NCBI RefSeq assembly: GCF_026626745.1
Contig: NZ_JAPNJW010000001.1
Coordinates: 5,130,001-5,194,000, forward strand
Source: Nannocystis sp. RBIL2
GTDB lineage: Bacteria; Myxococcota_A; Polyangia; Nannocystales; Nannocystaceae
Direction: 5' to 3'
Length of the DNA: 64,000 nucleotides
Shown: positions 51,124 through 59,872 of the stretch, in pieces
How the letters are laid out: the number at the start of each line of letters is the position of its first letter
Numbering within the stretch: the stretch's first letter is position 1
Position numbers and translations under genes: made by a program
The notes under the pieces: model-generated
Seen by the model: only the letters and a program-made list of their open reading frames with translations
The model's database searches: none
Told to the model about the DNA's origin: nothing

Positions 51124-53301
51124 ATGCCAGTATCGCTGGGTCGCGGGGCCTCGCCCCGGCTCGTGCGCGCGCGACCGCTTGCGGTCCGCTGGAGCGCGTT
51201 TTTCGCCCTCTGTCTCGCCTGCTCGAGCACCCCGCCTGCGGATCTCCCCTCCGCACCTGCGCCCCAGGTCCCCACTGGAGCCGCCGCCAGCGCCGCGCCG
51301 CAGCCCAGCGAACCCGCGGCGCCGCCCGCCGCCCTGGTGTTCCCCAAGACCAGCCAGCGCGAGCAGTCCGCTGGCCACGCGTGGGTGTTCGAGGGCCCGG
51401 GCGCCGAGCCGAAGCGGCAGGAGATCGCCGCGGTCGAGGCCGCCGGCTACACGGTGATCGACCTCAGCAACAGCTGGGTGCCGTACATCTTCAGCGAGAA
51501 GACGGTCGCAGTCGACGACGCGCAGCCCAACGACTACCGCAAGCGCTACGTCGACCTCGCCAACAACCGCGTCGACGCCGACGGCGAGGCGCTCGACAAG
51601 CACGAGCGCAACTTCCTCGAGCTGTACGGCATCCCGCCGACGCTGCAGGTCGTCGCCGGCGAGTGGCGCGCCGTCGACGGCGAGATCGGGCCGTGTCTGC
51701 AGGCCGCCGGGTTCGACCCCGAGGTCCTGCGCGCGTGGACCGGCGGCGGCATCGCGTACGCCGACAAGAAGATGGGCGACGCCCGCAAGCTCGCGCGGCT
51801 GAAGGCCTCGCTCGAGAAGGACCTGAAGAAGGCCAAGCTCGACCCCGCCGACCTCGAGCAGGCCAAGGGTCACCCGAAGCTCGGCCGCGCCTACGACAAC
51901 TGGCGGGCGCTGCAGAGCAAGGTCGACGTCATCGACCACGCCCAGCGTCGGCTCCGCTGCGAGAAGATGTTCCAGTCGGCCGAGGGCGAGGGCACCTACA
52001 CCAAGGGCGAGTTCGACTCGGCGACCACCCACGCGCTGGCGCAGTTCGAGAAGAAGCACGCGATCATGGGCTGGGGCCACTTCACGCGCGAGAACCTCGA
52101 GGCCCTCGCGCGCACGCAGGACGAGAGCGCCCACCGCCGGCTGCTGCGGGTCGTCGAGGAGCGCGTCGTCTCGGGCGCGGCGATCCTCGAGGACGGCAGC
52201 GCCGCGCGCTGGAAGCCGAAGTTCCGCTGGAAGGACCGCCGCGGCGAGGAGCAGCCGCTGCGCGACGTCGTGCGCGAGTCGGTCGACGCCGCCGTCGCCG
52301 CCCTCGACCTCGGCACGCCCGAGAGCGCCCGACGTCAGCTCGACAAGCTCAGCGAGCTCGGCGGCGGCAACTTCGAGGACCTGCTGGTCGCGGTCAAGCT
52401 GCCGCCGCGACCCGACTACTACCTCGAGGACATGACCTACGAGGTCGTCATCGACCGCGGCGACGTCTGGTACGACTTCCCGTTCGACAGCACCGGCAAG
52501 CGCCTGTCGCAGCCGCGCGAGCGCTACCCGCACATCACCGTCTACACCGTCTACGAGGGCCAGAAGATCCCGCTGATCCACTGGCGCACCACGATCGGCT
52601 CGTGGCGCAGCGAGCTGTACAACGGCGGCGAGTACTACAAATACAAGGACTCCGACGTAGGTCCGCGCGTGTGGAAGGAGATCGTCGCGGCGCCGGTGTG
52701 GATCCCGCCGGCGACCACGCCGCCGCGCGAGCTGGTGCGCCGCAAGTGGAAGGACGGCCGGGTCCGCACGGTCGTCAACAACGCCGAGTTCGGGCCCAGC
52801 TACACCTCGGCCTACGGCCTGGTCGCGGCCTACCACATCAAAGAGATCAAGAACCCCGACGGCACCCTCAAGGCCGACTTCGACAACTCGATCCGGACCC
52901 ACGGCAGCGTCGACTACATGTCGATCCTGCGCCGCTACTCGCACGGCTGTCACCGCCTCTACAACATGTCGGCGGTGCGACTGTTCTCGTTCATCCTCGG
53001 CCACCGGCAGTTCGTGCGCGAGGGCCAGATCAAGCTCGGGTTTTCCCGCGAATTCGTCCACGAGGACCAGACCTTCAAGATCGCCCTCAAGACCCGCGGA
53101 TATCGTTACAAGCTCGTGCAGCCGATCGCCGTCGACGTCGCCGAGGGCCGGATCAAGGGCACGCGGCAGAAGCCGATCGAGGGCTACATTCCCAAGCCGA
53201 GCGACACCCCTGCCCCCGCTGACGGCCCGGCCGCCGAGGCCGCGCCAGGACCTGCCGAGGCCGCTGCGCCTGCCGAGAACAACGTACAGAGTCCTAGTTG
53301 A
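51124..53301 (+). CDS. Large L,D-transpeptidase-like lipoprotein
   Basis: 725 aa. Probable lipobox Cys33 (LCLACSS), Pro/Ala-rich linker, and a long N-terminal region with helical segments (KASLEKDLKKAKLDPADLEQ; an ALAQFEKKHAIMGWGHFT stretch similar to a peptidoglycan-binding helix bundle). A YkuD catalytic domain follows (about 430-680). The active site reads IRTHGSVDYMS then YSHGCHRLYN (about 607), with the nucleophilic Cys and neighbouring His. The usual family string is SHGCVR; here His follows Cys. It would form 3-3 crosslinks or attach proteins to peptidoglycan. Large for the family. Confidence 0.82.
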   Translation: MPVSLGRGASPRLVRARPLAVRWSAFFALCLACSSTPPADLPSAPAPQVPTGAAASAAPQPSEPAAPPAALVFPKTSQREQSAGHAWVFEGPGAEPKRQEIAAVEAAGYTVIDLSNSWVPYIFSEKTVAVDDAQPNDYRKRYVDLANNRVDADGEALDKHERNFLELYGIPPTLQVVAGEWRAVDGEIGPCLQAAGFDPEVLRAWTGGGIAYADKKMGDARKLARLKASLEKDLKKAKLDPADLEQAKGHPKLGRAYDNWRALQSKVDVIDHAQRRLRCEKMFQSAEGEGTYTKGEFDSATTHALAQFEKKHAIMGWGHFTRENLEALARTQDESAHRRLLRVVEERVVSGAAILEDGSAARWKPKFRWKDRRGEEQPLRDVVRESVDAAVAALDLGTPESARRQLDKLSELGGGNFEDLLVAVKLPPRPDYYLEDMTYEVVIDRGDVWYDFPFDSTGKRLSQPRERYPHITVYTVYEGQKIPLIHWRTTIGSWRSELYNGGEYYKYKDSDVGPRVWKEIVAAPVWIPPATTPPRELVRRKWKDGRVRTVVNNAEFGPSYTSAYGLVAAYHIKEIKNPDGTLKADFDNSIRTHGSVDYMSILRRYSHGCHRLYNMSAVRLFSFILGHRQFVREGQIKLGFSREFVHEDQTFKIALKTRGYRYKLVQPIAVDVAEGRIKGTRQKPIEGYIPKPSDTPAPADGPAAEAAPGPAEAAAPAENNVQSPS

Positions 53302-53302
53302 T

Positions 53303-53320
53303 GTGGGTTAGCGCACCCAC
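53303..53320 (+). terminator. Hairpin after the transpeptidase
   Basis: GTGGGT (53303-53308), loop TAGCGC, ACCCAC (53315-53320), starting just past the stop. Short stem and no T tract, so only a candidate 3' structure. Confidence 0.35.
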
Positions 53321-53425
53321 CCCGATGTCCTCGCCGCTGCCCTCGCGTGCTGCATGCTTCGCGCGGCGCGCCGGTCCTCTGTTCGCGCTTGCTGAGGCGC
53401 CGGCCCGGGAGCAAGATTCCGCGCC

Positions 53426-54220
53426 GTGCAGCGCAACCTCTCGACCGGCTTCGAAGACAGCTACCGTCGTCACCTCGTCGTCGAGCAACGCAAGGCCGTG
53501 CTCGAGACCATCGCCCGCGAACTGAACCCGACGACGACGCTCGGTGACATCGTCGACGCCGCGCAAGAGCTCGGTTGGGGCGACGCGATGGGCGAGCTGT
53601 CGCTCGGCGAATTCGCTGAGGCCCTGCTCGGCGGCGAGGTCGCGGCGCCGGCGGTGCCGCCCGCGGTCGCCGACGCCGGCGAGCCCGAGGAAGAAGAAGA
53701 GGAAGAGGTCGAGGCGTTCGCCGAGGAGCCCGAGGACGAGGACGAGGAAGAAGAGGAAGAAGAGGACGACGACGACCTCAGCGAGACCGAGGAGGACGTC
53801 GCGCCGCCGCCCCCGCCCAAGGCCAGCAAGAAGGCCAAGGCCGTCGCGAAGAAGGCCGGCAAGGCCGCCAAGGGCAAGGGCGGCCGCGTCGCCCCGACCC
53901 AGACCGCGCTGCCCAACATCCCCGCCGCGCCGGCCAAGAAGGGCGCCGGGGGCGGCAAGAAGCTGAGCAAGAAGGCCGCCAAGAAGGCCGCCATGTACGT
54001 CGCGGCGATGCAGGACGACAGCGACGCGATGAACCTCGACCAGGCCGCCAAGCTGCTGGTCCCGATCGTCCGCAAGCTCAAGGAGGCGACCATGCAGGAC
54101 CTCGAGGAGCAGACCGGCATGGGCCGTCGCAAGCTGCGCTTCCACATCGGCCAGCTGGTCAAGCACGGCCGCCTCAAGCGCCACGGCATGGGCCGCGGCA
54201 CCTGCTACACCGTCAAGTGA
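53426..54220 (+). CDS. Acidic/basic bipartite protein with C-terminal winged-helix-like domain
   Basis: 264 aa from GTG 53426. An N-terminal helical domain (RRHLVVEQRKAVLETIAREL...) is followed by a nearly pure Asp/Glu tract (about 87-122), a Lys/Ala/Pro basic tract (about 128-190, KASKKAKAVAKKAGKAAKGK), and a C-terminal domain MQDLEEQTGMGRRKLRFHIG then QLVKHGRLKRHGMGRGTCY, which reads as a winged helix. The arrangement recalls eukaryotic HMG/histone-like and myxobacterial CarD-type proteins, though no CarD or AT-hook motif is seen. A nucleoid or transcription role is inferred. Confidence 0.7.
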   Translation: MQRNLSTGFEDSYRRHLVVEQRKAVLETIARELNPTTTLGDIVDAAQELGWGDAMGELSLGEFAEALLGGEVAAPAVPPAVADAGEPEEEEEEEVEAFAEEPEDEDEEEEEEEDDDDLSETEEDVAPPPPPKASKKAKAVAKKAGKAAKGKGGRVAPTQTALPNIPAAPAKKGAGGGKKLSKKAAKKAAMYVAAMQDDSDAMNLDQAAKLLVPIVRKLKEATMQDLEEQTGMGRRKLRFHIGQLVKHGRLKRHGMGRGTCYTVK

Positions 54221-54230
54221 CCTGTCCCTC

Positions 54231-54306
54231 GGGGCAGCCGCTCGCAGGCTGCCCCGAAAGACAGCCTGTCCCGAAAGCCAGAAGGCGAGCCTCCGCGCTC
54301 GCCTTC
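54231..54306. terminator. Two hairpins between convergent genes
   Basis: (1) GGGGCAGCC, loop GCTCGCA, GGCTGCCCC (54231-54255). (2) GAAGGCGAGC, loop CTCCGC, GCTCGCCTTC (54281-54306), followed on the plus strand by GTCGCTTTCT. They separate the bipartite gene and the FG-GAP gene and probably terminate both. TGTCC half-sites (CCTGTCCC) flank each stem. Confidence 0.65.
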
Positions 54307-54314
54307 GTCGCTTT

Positions 54315-56741
54315 CTATCCCGGCAGCGGGCACTGACCGGTGCCGCTGGCCGAGTTGTTGTCGACCCGGCACTCGTGCCACGCGTGCATCGGCATCGCGT
54401 CGTCGACGACCACCCACACCACGGACGACCCGTCGAGCACCCCCGGCGGCGCGTTCGGCAGCAGCAGCGTCACGTCCTCGGCCTCGGCCGGGTACAGCAC
54501 CTTGGTCGTCACCCCGCTCCCGAGCAGCGTCCCGCCGTTCATCGGGTCGCCCTCGAAGAAGTGGACCGGCACCCCCGCCGGCACCGACGCCTCGCCGATG
54601 TTGCGCACGCGGCCGACCAGCCCGTACGGGTCGGGCTCGCACGACAGGCGCAGGTCGACGATGAGGTCGGGCGCCGCGAACTCGCCCTCCGGCTGGACGT
54701 TCTGGCGATAGTTGTTGAGCCCGGGCGTCAGCCAGTTGGTCGGCTCGATCGCCGGGATCTTCCCGCCCTCCTCGGTGTTGGTCACGTGGTACGCGTGCTG
54801 GTTCCACACCCGCCGCGTGCGCACCCACTGGCCCTCGCTGTCGCCGAAGATCCGCACGCCCGTCTGCTTGGTCCCGTCGCAGGTGATGCCCGAGTAGTTG
54901 TTCGACACCGCGACGATGTCCGCGTGGCCGTCGCTGTCGACGTCGGCGATCACCGGGTACTCCTGCAGCGTGCCGGTGGTGTTGCAGGTGCTCCACAGCT
55001 CCTCGCCGTCGCTGCCGCGGTAGACGCGGAGGCGGATCTCGTCGGAGTAGACCACCTCCGCGCTGCCGTCGCCGTCGAAGTCGAACACCGACGAGCCGGT
55101 CGACGCCGACGAGCAGTCGCGCGTCTGCTTGATCCACATGAACGTGTCCTCGTCGGCGACGTTCGGGTCCATCAGCTTCTTGCCGTCGAACACCGCGTAG
55201 CCGACCCCGCCCGCGACCGCGACGTCGGGCGTGCCGTCGCCGTTGAAGTCGGCGATCGTCGGCGGCCCGCCGCCGCGGAGGTTGCCGGCCGAGCCCTCCG
55301 GACACAGGTCGGGCGACAGCGCCCCGTTGATGTCGATGCCGGCGCGGAGGATCTGCGCCCCGCCCATCGCCTGCGGGTCGTGGCGCCACAGCAGCAGGTG
55401 GTGCGGCACGGTCATGCTGTTGGCGTTCGAGATCACCGCGACCTCCGGCTTGCCGTCGAGGTCGAGGTCGGCGATCGCGGGATAGGTCCCTTCGAGGCCG
55501 GTCGTCGCCAGCACCCCGCCGGCCGCGTTGAAGGCCCCGCGCGAGTAGACGATGTCGAGCTGACCGTCGCTGTCGAGGTCGGCCGCCATGTTGTGGCCGC
55601 CGACGCCGAGCATCAGCTCGGTCGCCCCGGTCGCCCCGTCGAGCACCGCCCCGGGCACGATGACCTCTGGCTTGCCGTCCTGGTCGAGGTCGGCGATCGA
55701 CACGAAGTGACAGGCGCCGCTGTACGTCGAAGTCCACAGCGGCTGGCCGTCGCCGGTGAACGCCCGCGTCTTGCCGGTGGTCGAGCAGGCCACCAGCTCG
55801 TTGCCCGGCAGGCCGTCGATGTCGCCGCCGGCGAGCTCGCGCCCGGGCGCGATCGGGTCGACCATCCCGGCGTTGTAGGTCCACTTCTCGACGATCTCGC
55901 CGCCGACGATCGAGATCACGCGGATCGTCCCGTTCTCCTGGTACACCCCGCCGACGAAGGTGGTGAACGCGATCTCGGGGATGTCGCGCTCGTCGACGAT
56001 CGCGTCGCAGTTGTCGTCGTCGAGCTGCACGACGATCGGCGTCATCATCACTGTGCCGGCGTCCCAGTGGTACTTGACCGACGGCGTGAACTGGCCGGCG
56101 CCCGGGATGTACTGGCAGGTCGCCAGGCACGTCGGCGGGTCGCCCGGGTCCTCGCCCTCCATGCACTTCGGCGGCGACGGCAGGCACTTGCCGGTGGCCG
56201 GCACGATCCCGCCCATGCACATCTCGTCGCCGCCCATCATCGCCGGCTCGCCGAGGCTGTACTCGCAGTACTCGTCGTCGCCGCACTCGCTGGCGTCGAT
56301 GCACGCGTCGCCCGGCGTCACGCAGGTGTTGAACGAGCAGATGTCGCCCTGCGGACAGCACACGTCGCCGCACGCGTGGTCCTCGTCGGGGCAGCACTCC
56401 TCGCCGATGCACACGCCGCCCTTCGCCTCGCAGTCGGCCGGGCACACGCCCGCGGTCGTCTCGCCGGTGCTGCTCGTCGTCGTCGCCACGCCGGTCGACG
56501 TCGGCTCGCCGGTGGTCGCCTCGCTGGCCGACTCGCTCATCCCGCCCTCGCTCGTCGACGTCGGCGCGGTCGTCGTCGTCGCCGCCTCCGTGTCCGTCCC
56601 GGTCGGCGCGCTCGCCCCGGTCGTCGTCAGGCTGCCCGTCATCGTCAGCCCCGCGCTGTCCGTCCGCCCGTCGTCACCACACCCGCTCAGCGCGCCGCAC
56701 AGCGCGGTCGTCCAGCCCAGTCCCCGCAAGCTCGTCATCAT
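54315..56741 (-). CDS. FG-GAP/VCBS repeat lipoprotein
   Basis: 808 aa. Lipobox Cys21 (ALSGCGDD), Thr-rich stalk with TTGEP, then a Cys-rich section (about 105-205) with CCPDEDHACGDVCCPQG. A large body of FG-GAP/VCBS-type beta-propeller units follows, each with an Asp-rich Ca2+ loop (ADLDQDGKPEV, ADLDSDGQLDI, ADLDLDGKPEV, ADFNGDGTPDV, FDFDGDGSAEV, ADVDSDGHADI). A C-terminal beta domain (DLIVDLRLSCEPDPYGLVG) is CARDB-like. Probably a surface adhesin or matrix protein. ATG 56741 is the start; a TTG upstream is weaker. Confidence 0.85.
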   Translation of the reverse strand: MMTSLRGLGWTTALCGALSGCGDDGRTDSAGLTMTGSLTTTGASAPTGTDTEAATTTTAPTSTSEGGMSESASEATTGEPTSTGVATTTSSTGETTAGVCPADCEAKGGVCIGEECCPDEDHACGDVCCPQGDICSFNTCVTPGDACIDASECGDDEYCEYSLGEPAMMGGDEMCMGGIVPATGKCLPSPPKCMEGEDPGDPPTCLATCQYIPGAGQFTPSVKYHWDAGTVMMTPIVVQLDDDNCDAIVDERDIPEIAFTTFVGGVYQENGTIRVISIVGGEIVEKWTYNAGMVDPIAPGRELAGGDIDGLPGNELVACSTTGKTRAFTGDGQPLWTSTYSGACHFVSIADLDQDGKPEVIVPGAVLDGATGATELMLGVGGHNMAADLDSDGQLDIVYSRGAFNAAGGVLATTGLEGTYPAIADLDLDGKPEVAVISNANSMTVPHHLLLWRHDPQAMGGAQILRAGIDINGALSPDLCPEGSAGNLRGGGPPTIADFNGDGTPDVAVAGGVGYAVFDGKKLMDPNVADEDTFMWIKQTRDCSSASTGSSVFDFDGDGSAEVVYSDEIRLRVYRGSDGEELWSTCNTTGTLQEYPVIADVDSDGHADIVAVSNNYSGITCDGTKQTGVRIFGDSEGQWVRTRRVWNQHAYHVTNTEEGGKIPAIEPTNWLTPGLNNYRQNVQPEGEFAAPDLIVDLRLSCEPDPYGLVGRVRNIGEASVPAGVPVHFFEGDPMNGGTLLGSGVTTKVLYPAEAEDVTLLLPNAPPGVLDGSSVVWVVVDDAMPMHAWHECRVDNNSASGTGQCPLPG

Positions 56742-57233
56742 GCCGCGCAAGGTACAGACGCCCCCGCGATCGGGGCAAGCCGAGCGACGCGCGCGTCCTC
56801 TTGCACACCGCGTCCCCTGCGCCGCTCGATAACGATCGACGAAGCCCGCGACACCGCGATGACGCGAACGTCCTAGCGATCCGTCACCGCTTCTTCATGT
56901 CTCGAAGGCCAGGTTGATTCGGCACCGAGCTGCGCTCTGCCTCGCGACGACCTCGCACTCGAGCGCCCATAACATGTCCATCGAGACAGGTTATCGAAGT
57001 ACGCGACTTCGCCGCCGCGATCCGACGCTCGCCGGGCCGAGCGTCCCTCCCTCCAAATTCGCGCACGGAATGCGCCCCGGACCGCCCCCGCGCGCGAGTG
57101 CGCCCCGTGATTCGACGCCGAACGGCGCCCCGAAGCAGACTCTGGTGCCCACAGACCCCGCTCTGATATCCAAGAGAGGTCTCTGGGCCACATTGCATGG
57201 GTTTGGCGGGCTGGCGCGGGGCGTGGAGGAGTC
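56742..57233. other. Divergent intergenic region
   Basis: 492 bp between two surface lipoprotein genes. It has two imperfect TGTCC-type palindromes: CATGTCTCGAAGGCCAGG (56896-56913) and CATGTCCATCGAGACAGG (56973-56990). No gene is convincing; open frames here lack starts or homology. Promoters for both neighbours are expected. Confidence 0.5.
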
Positions 57234-59615
57234 ATGAAGCGATCGATCATCCGAATTAGCGATTGTACGGCTGTCCTTTCGGCCATGTTGTTCATCGGCG
57301 CCTGCGGGCAGACCGATCCGACCGCCTCCGGCGGCGCGACCGACGGCTCGAGCGGCACCGATGCGCAGACCAGCACGGGCGCGCCGATCTCGACCGGTCC
57401 CGACCCGACCTCGACCGGCGCGCCGACGACCACGACGATGGGCATGAGCGGCACGACCAGCGGGCCGACCACCACCGACACGTCCACGACCACCAGCACG
57501 ACCACCGGCGACACCGACGACACCTCCACGACCACAGATCCGGGCCCCGCCTGCGGCGACGGCCACGTCGATCCGGGCGAGGCCTGCGACGACGGCTCCG
57601 ACAACGGCGCGGGCAAGCCGTGCAACCTGCAGTGTCAGAGCAACACCTGCGGCGACGGTGACCAGGGCCCCGGCGAGGAGTGTGACGACGGCGCCGACAA
57701 CATGGACTCCAACAGCTGCAAGGCCGACTGCACCAACAACGTGTGCGGCGACGGGGCCGTCGGTCCGGGCGAGGGCTGCGACGACGGCAACGACGACGAC
57801 GCCGACGACTGTACCAACGCCTGCGCTCTGGCCAGCTGCGGCGACGGCATCGTCGCCCCGACCGAGCAGTGTGACGACGGCAACGCCGACAACACCGACG
57901 ATTGCACCGACACCTGCACCGACGCCACCTGCAGCGACGGTCACGTCCAGGGCAGCGTCGGCGAGGAGTGCGACGACGGCAGCGACAACGCCGACAACGC
58001 CGGCTGCACCACCGCCTGCAAGCTCAACGTCTGCGGCGACGGGGCCCTCTACAACACCGGCGGCGGCGTCGAGGAGTGCGACGACGGCGTCGACAACGGC
58101 CCCGGCAAGACCTGCAACGCCGACTGTCAGTTCAACACCTGCGGCGACGGCGACCAGGGCCCCGGCGAGGCCTGCGACGACGCAAACATCGACCCGGGCG
58201 ACGGCTGCTCCGCGACCTGCAAGCTCGAGGAGTGCGGCAACGGCACCCTCGATCCGGGCGAGGACTGCGACGACGCCCAGAACGGCGACGACGACGACGG
58301 CTGCACCGACAGCTGCGAGCTCCCCGCCTGCGGCGACGGCATCCATCAGCCCAACGAGGGCGAGCAGTGCGACCTCGGCGGCCTCAACAGCGACAGCGGC
58401 GCCTGCACCGTCGCCTGCAAGCTCGCCACCTGCGGCGACGGCCTCGTCCAGGCCAACGTCGAGCAGTGTGACGACGGCGCCGCCAACGGCCCCGGCAAGC
58501 CGTGCAACGCCATGTGCAAGACCAACGTCTGCGGCGACGGCGACAAGAGCCCGAGCGAGGCCTGCGACGACGGCAACCAGAGCAACGACGACGCCTGCAC
58601 CAACGTCTGCAAGCTCGCCACCTGCGGCGACGGCTTCAAGCAGCCCGGCGAGGAGTGCGACGCCGGCATGAACAACAGCAACACCGGCACCTGCACCCTC
58701 GCCTGCAAGAACCCGATCTGCGGCGACACCTTCGTCCAGCCCGGCAAGGGCGAGCAGTGCGACGACGGCAACCTGTCGAGCAACGACGCTTGCCTCAACA
58801 CCTGCAAGTCCGCCAGCTGCGGCGACGGCGTCGTCTACCAGGGCGTCGAGCAGTGCGACGACGGCAACCAGGTGAACGCGGACTTCTGCAGCAACCAGTG
58901 CCTGTCGCCGACCTGCAGCGACGGCGTCAAGAACGGCAGCGAGACCGGCGTCGACTGCGGCGGCTCCTGCGGCAAGTGCGGCCTCGGCGGCTCGTGCCAG
59001 AGCAACAGCGACTGCGCCCAGCAGGCCTGCGTCAACAATGTCTGCACATTGACGAAGAGCTGCAAGGAGCTCAAGCAAGTCAACCCTTCGCTCGGCGACG
59101 GCGATTACACCATCGACCCCGACGGCGCTGGCGCGATCCAGCCGCTCGGCGTCCACTGCGACATGGACGCCGGCGCCTGCGGCTACACCATGGTCCGCTT
59201 CAACGACGGCGGGCTCGCCGGCCACCAGGACGCCTACACCAACAAGTGCGCCGCGGTCGGCATGGAGGTCATCGTCCCGCGGACCAAGGCCCACGCAACC
59301 GCGATCGTCGGCTGGAACGGCGGCGTCGTGCCCAACCTCTACAACGTGTTCCCCAAGAACAACGGCGCCCAGTACATCACCAACTGGACCGGCCGCTGCC
59401 AGGGCCAGCCCTGCACGTTCTGGATGACCGACAACGCCCAGGGCAACGTGTCCTGCCTCGCCCCGCCGGCCTCGTTCGAGCCGAACGGCGACAACAGCGT
59501 CAATTATCGCATCTACAAGTGGAACGAGGGCTGCGGCATCGAGGGCGGCTGGAACGACGCCAACGCCTCGGTCATGTACACCGGCTGGGTGATCTGCTCG
59601 ACCAACGACTGCTGA
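57234..59615 (+). CDS. DUF4215-repeat lipoprotein with fibrinogen-like C-terminus
   Basis: 793 aa. ATG preceded by GGAGGAG at 5 nt. Lipobox Cys24 (FIGACG), Thr-rich stalk, then 14 Cys-rich repeats of the DUF4215 type (CGDGxxxPGExCDDGxxN..DxCxxxC), and a different Cys repeat (GVDCGGSCGKCGLG). The last about 190 residues (SCKELKQVNPSLGDGDYTID, HCDMDAGACGYTMVRFNDGG, WNEGCGIEGGW) resemble the N-terminal part of fibrinogen-related domains. Such repeat proteins are typical myxobacterial surface proteins. Ligand unknown. Confidence 0.88.
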   Translation: MKRSIIRISDCTAVLSAMLFIGACGQTDPTASGGATDGSSGTDAQTSTGAPISTGPDPTSTGAPTTTTMGMSGTTSGPTTTDTSTTTSTTTGDTDDTSTTTDPGPACGDGHVDPGEACDDGSDNGAGKPCNLQCQSNTCGDGDQGPGEECDDGADNMDSNSCKADCTNNVCGDGAVGPGEGCDDGNDDDADDCTNACALASCGDGIVAPTEQCDDGNADNTDDCTDTCTDATCSDGHVQGSVGEECDDGSDNADNAGCTTACKLNVCGDGALYNTGGGVEECDDGVDNGPGKTCNADCQFNTCGDGDQGPGEACDDANIDPGDGCSATCKLEECGNGTLDPGEDCDDAQNGDDDDGCTDSCELPACGDGIHQPNEGEQCDLGGLNSDSGACTVACKLATCGDGLVQANVEQCDDGAANGPGKPCNAMCKTNVCGDGDKSPSEACDDGNQSNDDACTNVCKLATCGDGFKQPGEECDAGMNNSNTGTCTLACKNPICGDTFVQPGKGEQCDDGNLSSNDACLNTCKSASCGDGVVYQGVEQCDDGNQVNADFCSNQCLSPTCSDGVKNGSETGVDCGGSCGKCGLGGSCQSNSDCAQQACVNNVCTLTKSCKELKQVNPSLGDGDYTIDPDGAGAIQPLGVHCDMDAGACGYTMVRFNDGGLAGHQDAYTNKCAAVGMEVIVPRTKAHATAIVGWNGGVVPNLYNVFPKNNGAQYITNWTGRCQGQPCTFWMTDNAQGNVSCLAPPASFEPNGDNSVNYRIYKWNEGCGIEGGWNDANASVMYTGWVICSTNDC

Positions 59616-59872
59616 CCGCCCGAACCTGGTGCATTCGCGCCTGCCTCGCGCCGATGGTCCGGCGCGGGGCGACCGTCCTGCACCTGCGCGGGCCTGTGAC
59701 CGGGCACCCGTCCGCGCCGGCGGGTCCTCTCAATCGCCGTTGCGCGGGTCCTCGCAATCACCTGTCCGCCCCGGTCGGCCGGTGATGACATTGTCCGCGC
59801 CCGCCGTCGCGCGGCCTCGCGCGCCTGCCCACAACTTGACCGGGCCGCATACCCGGGCGCACCCTCGGGCGA

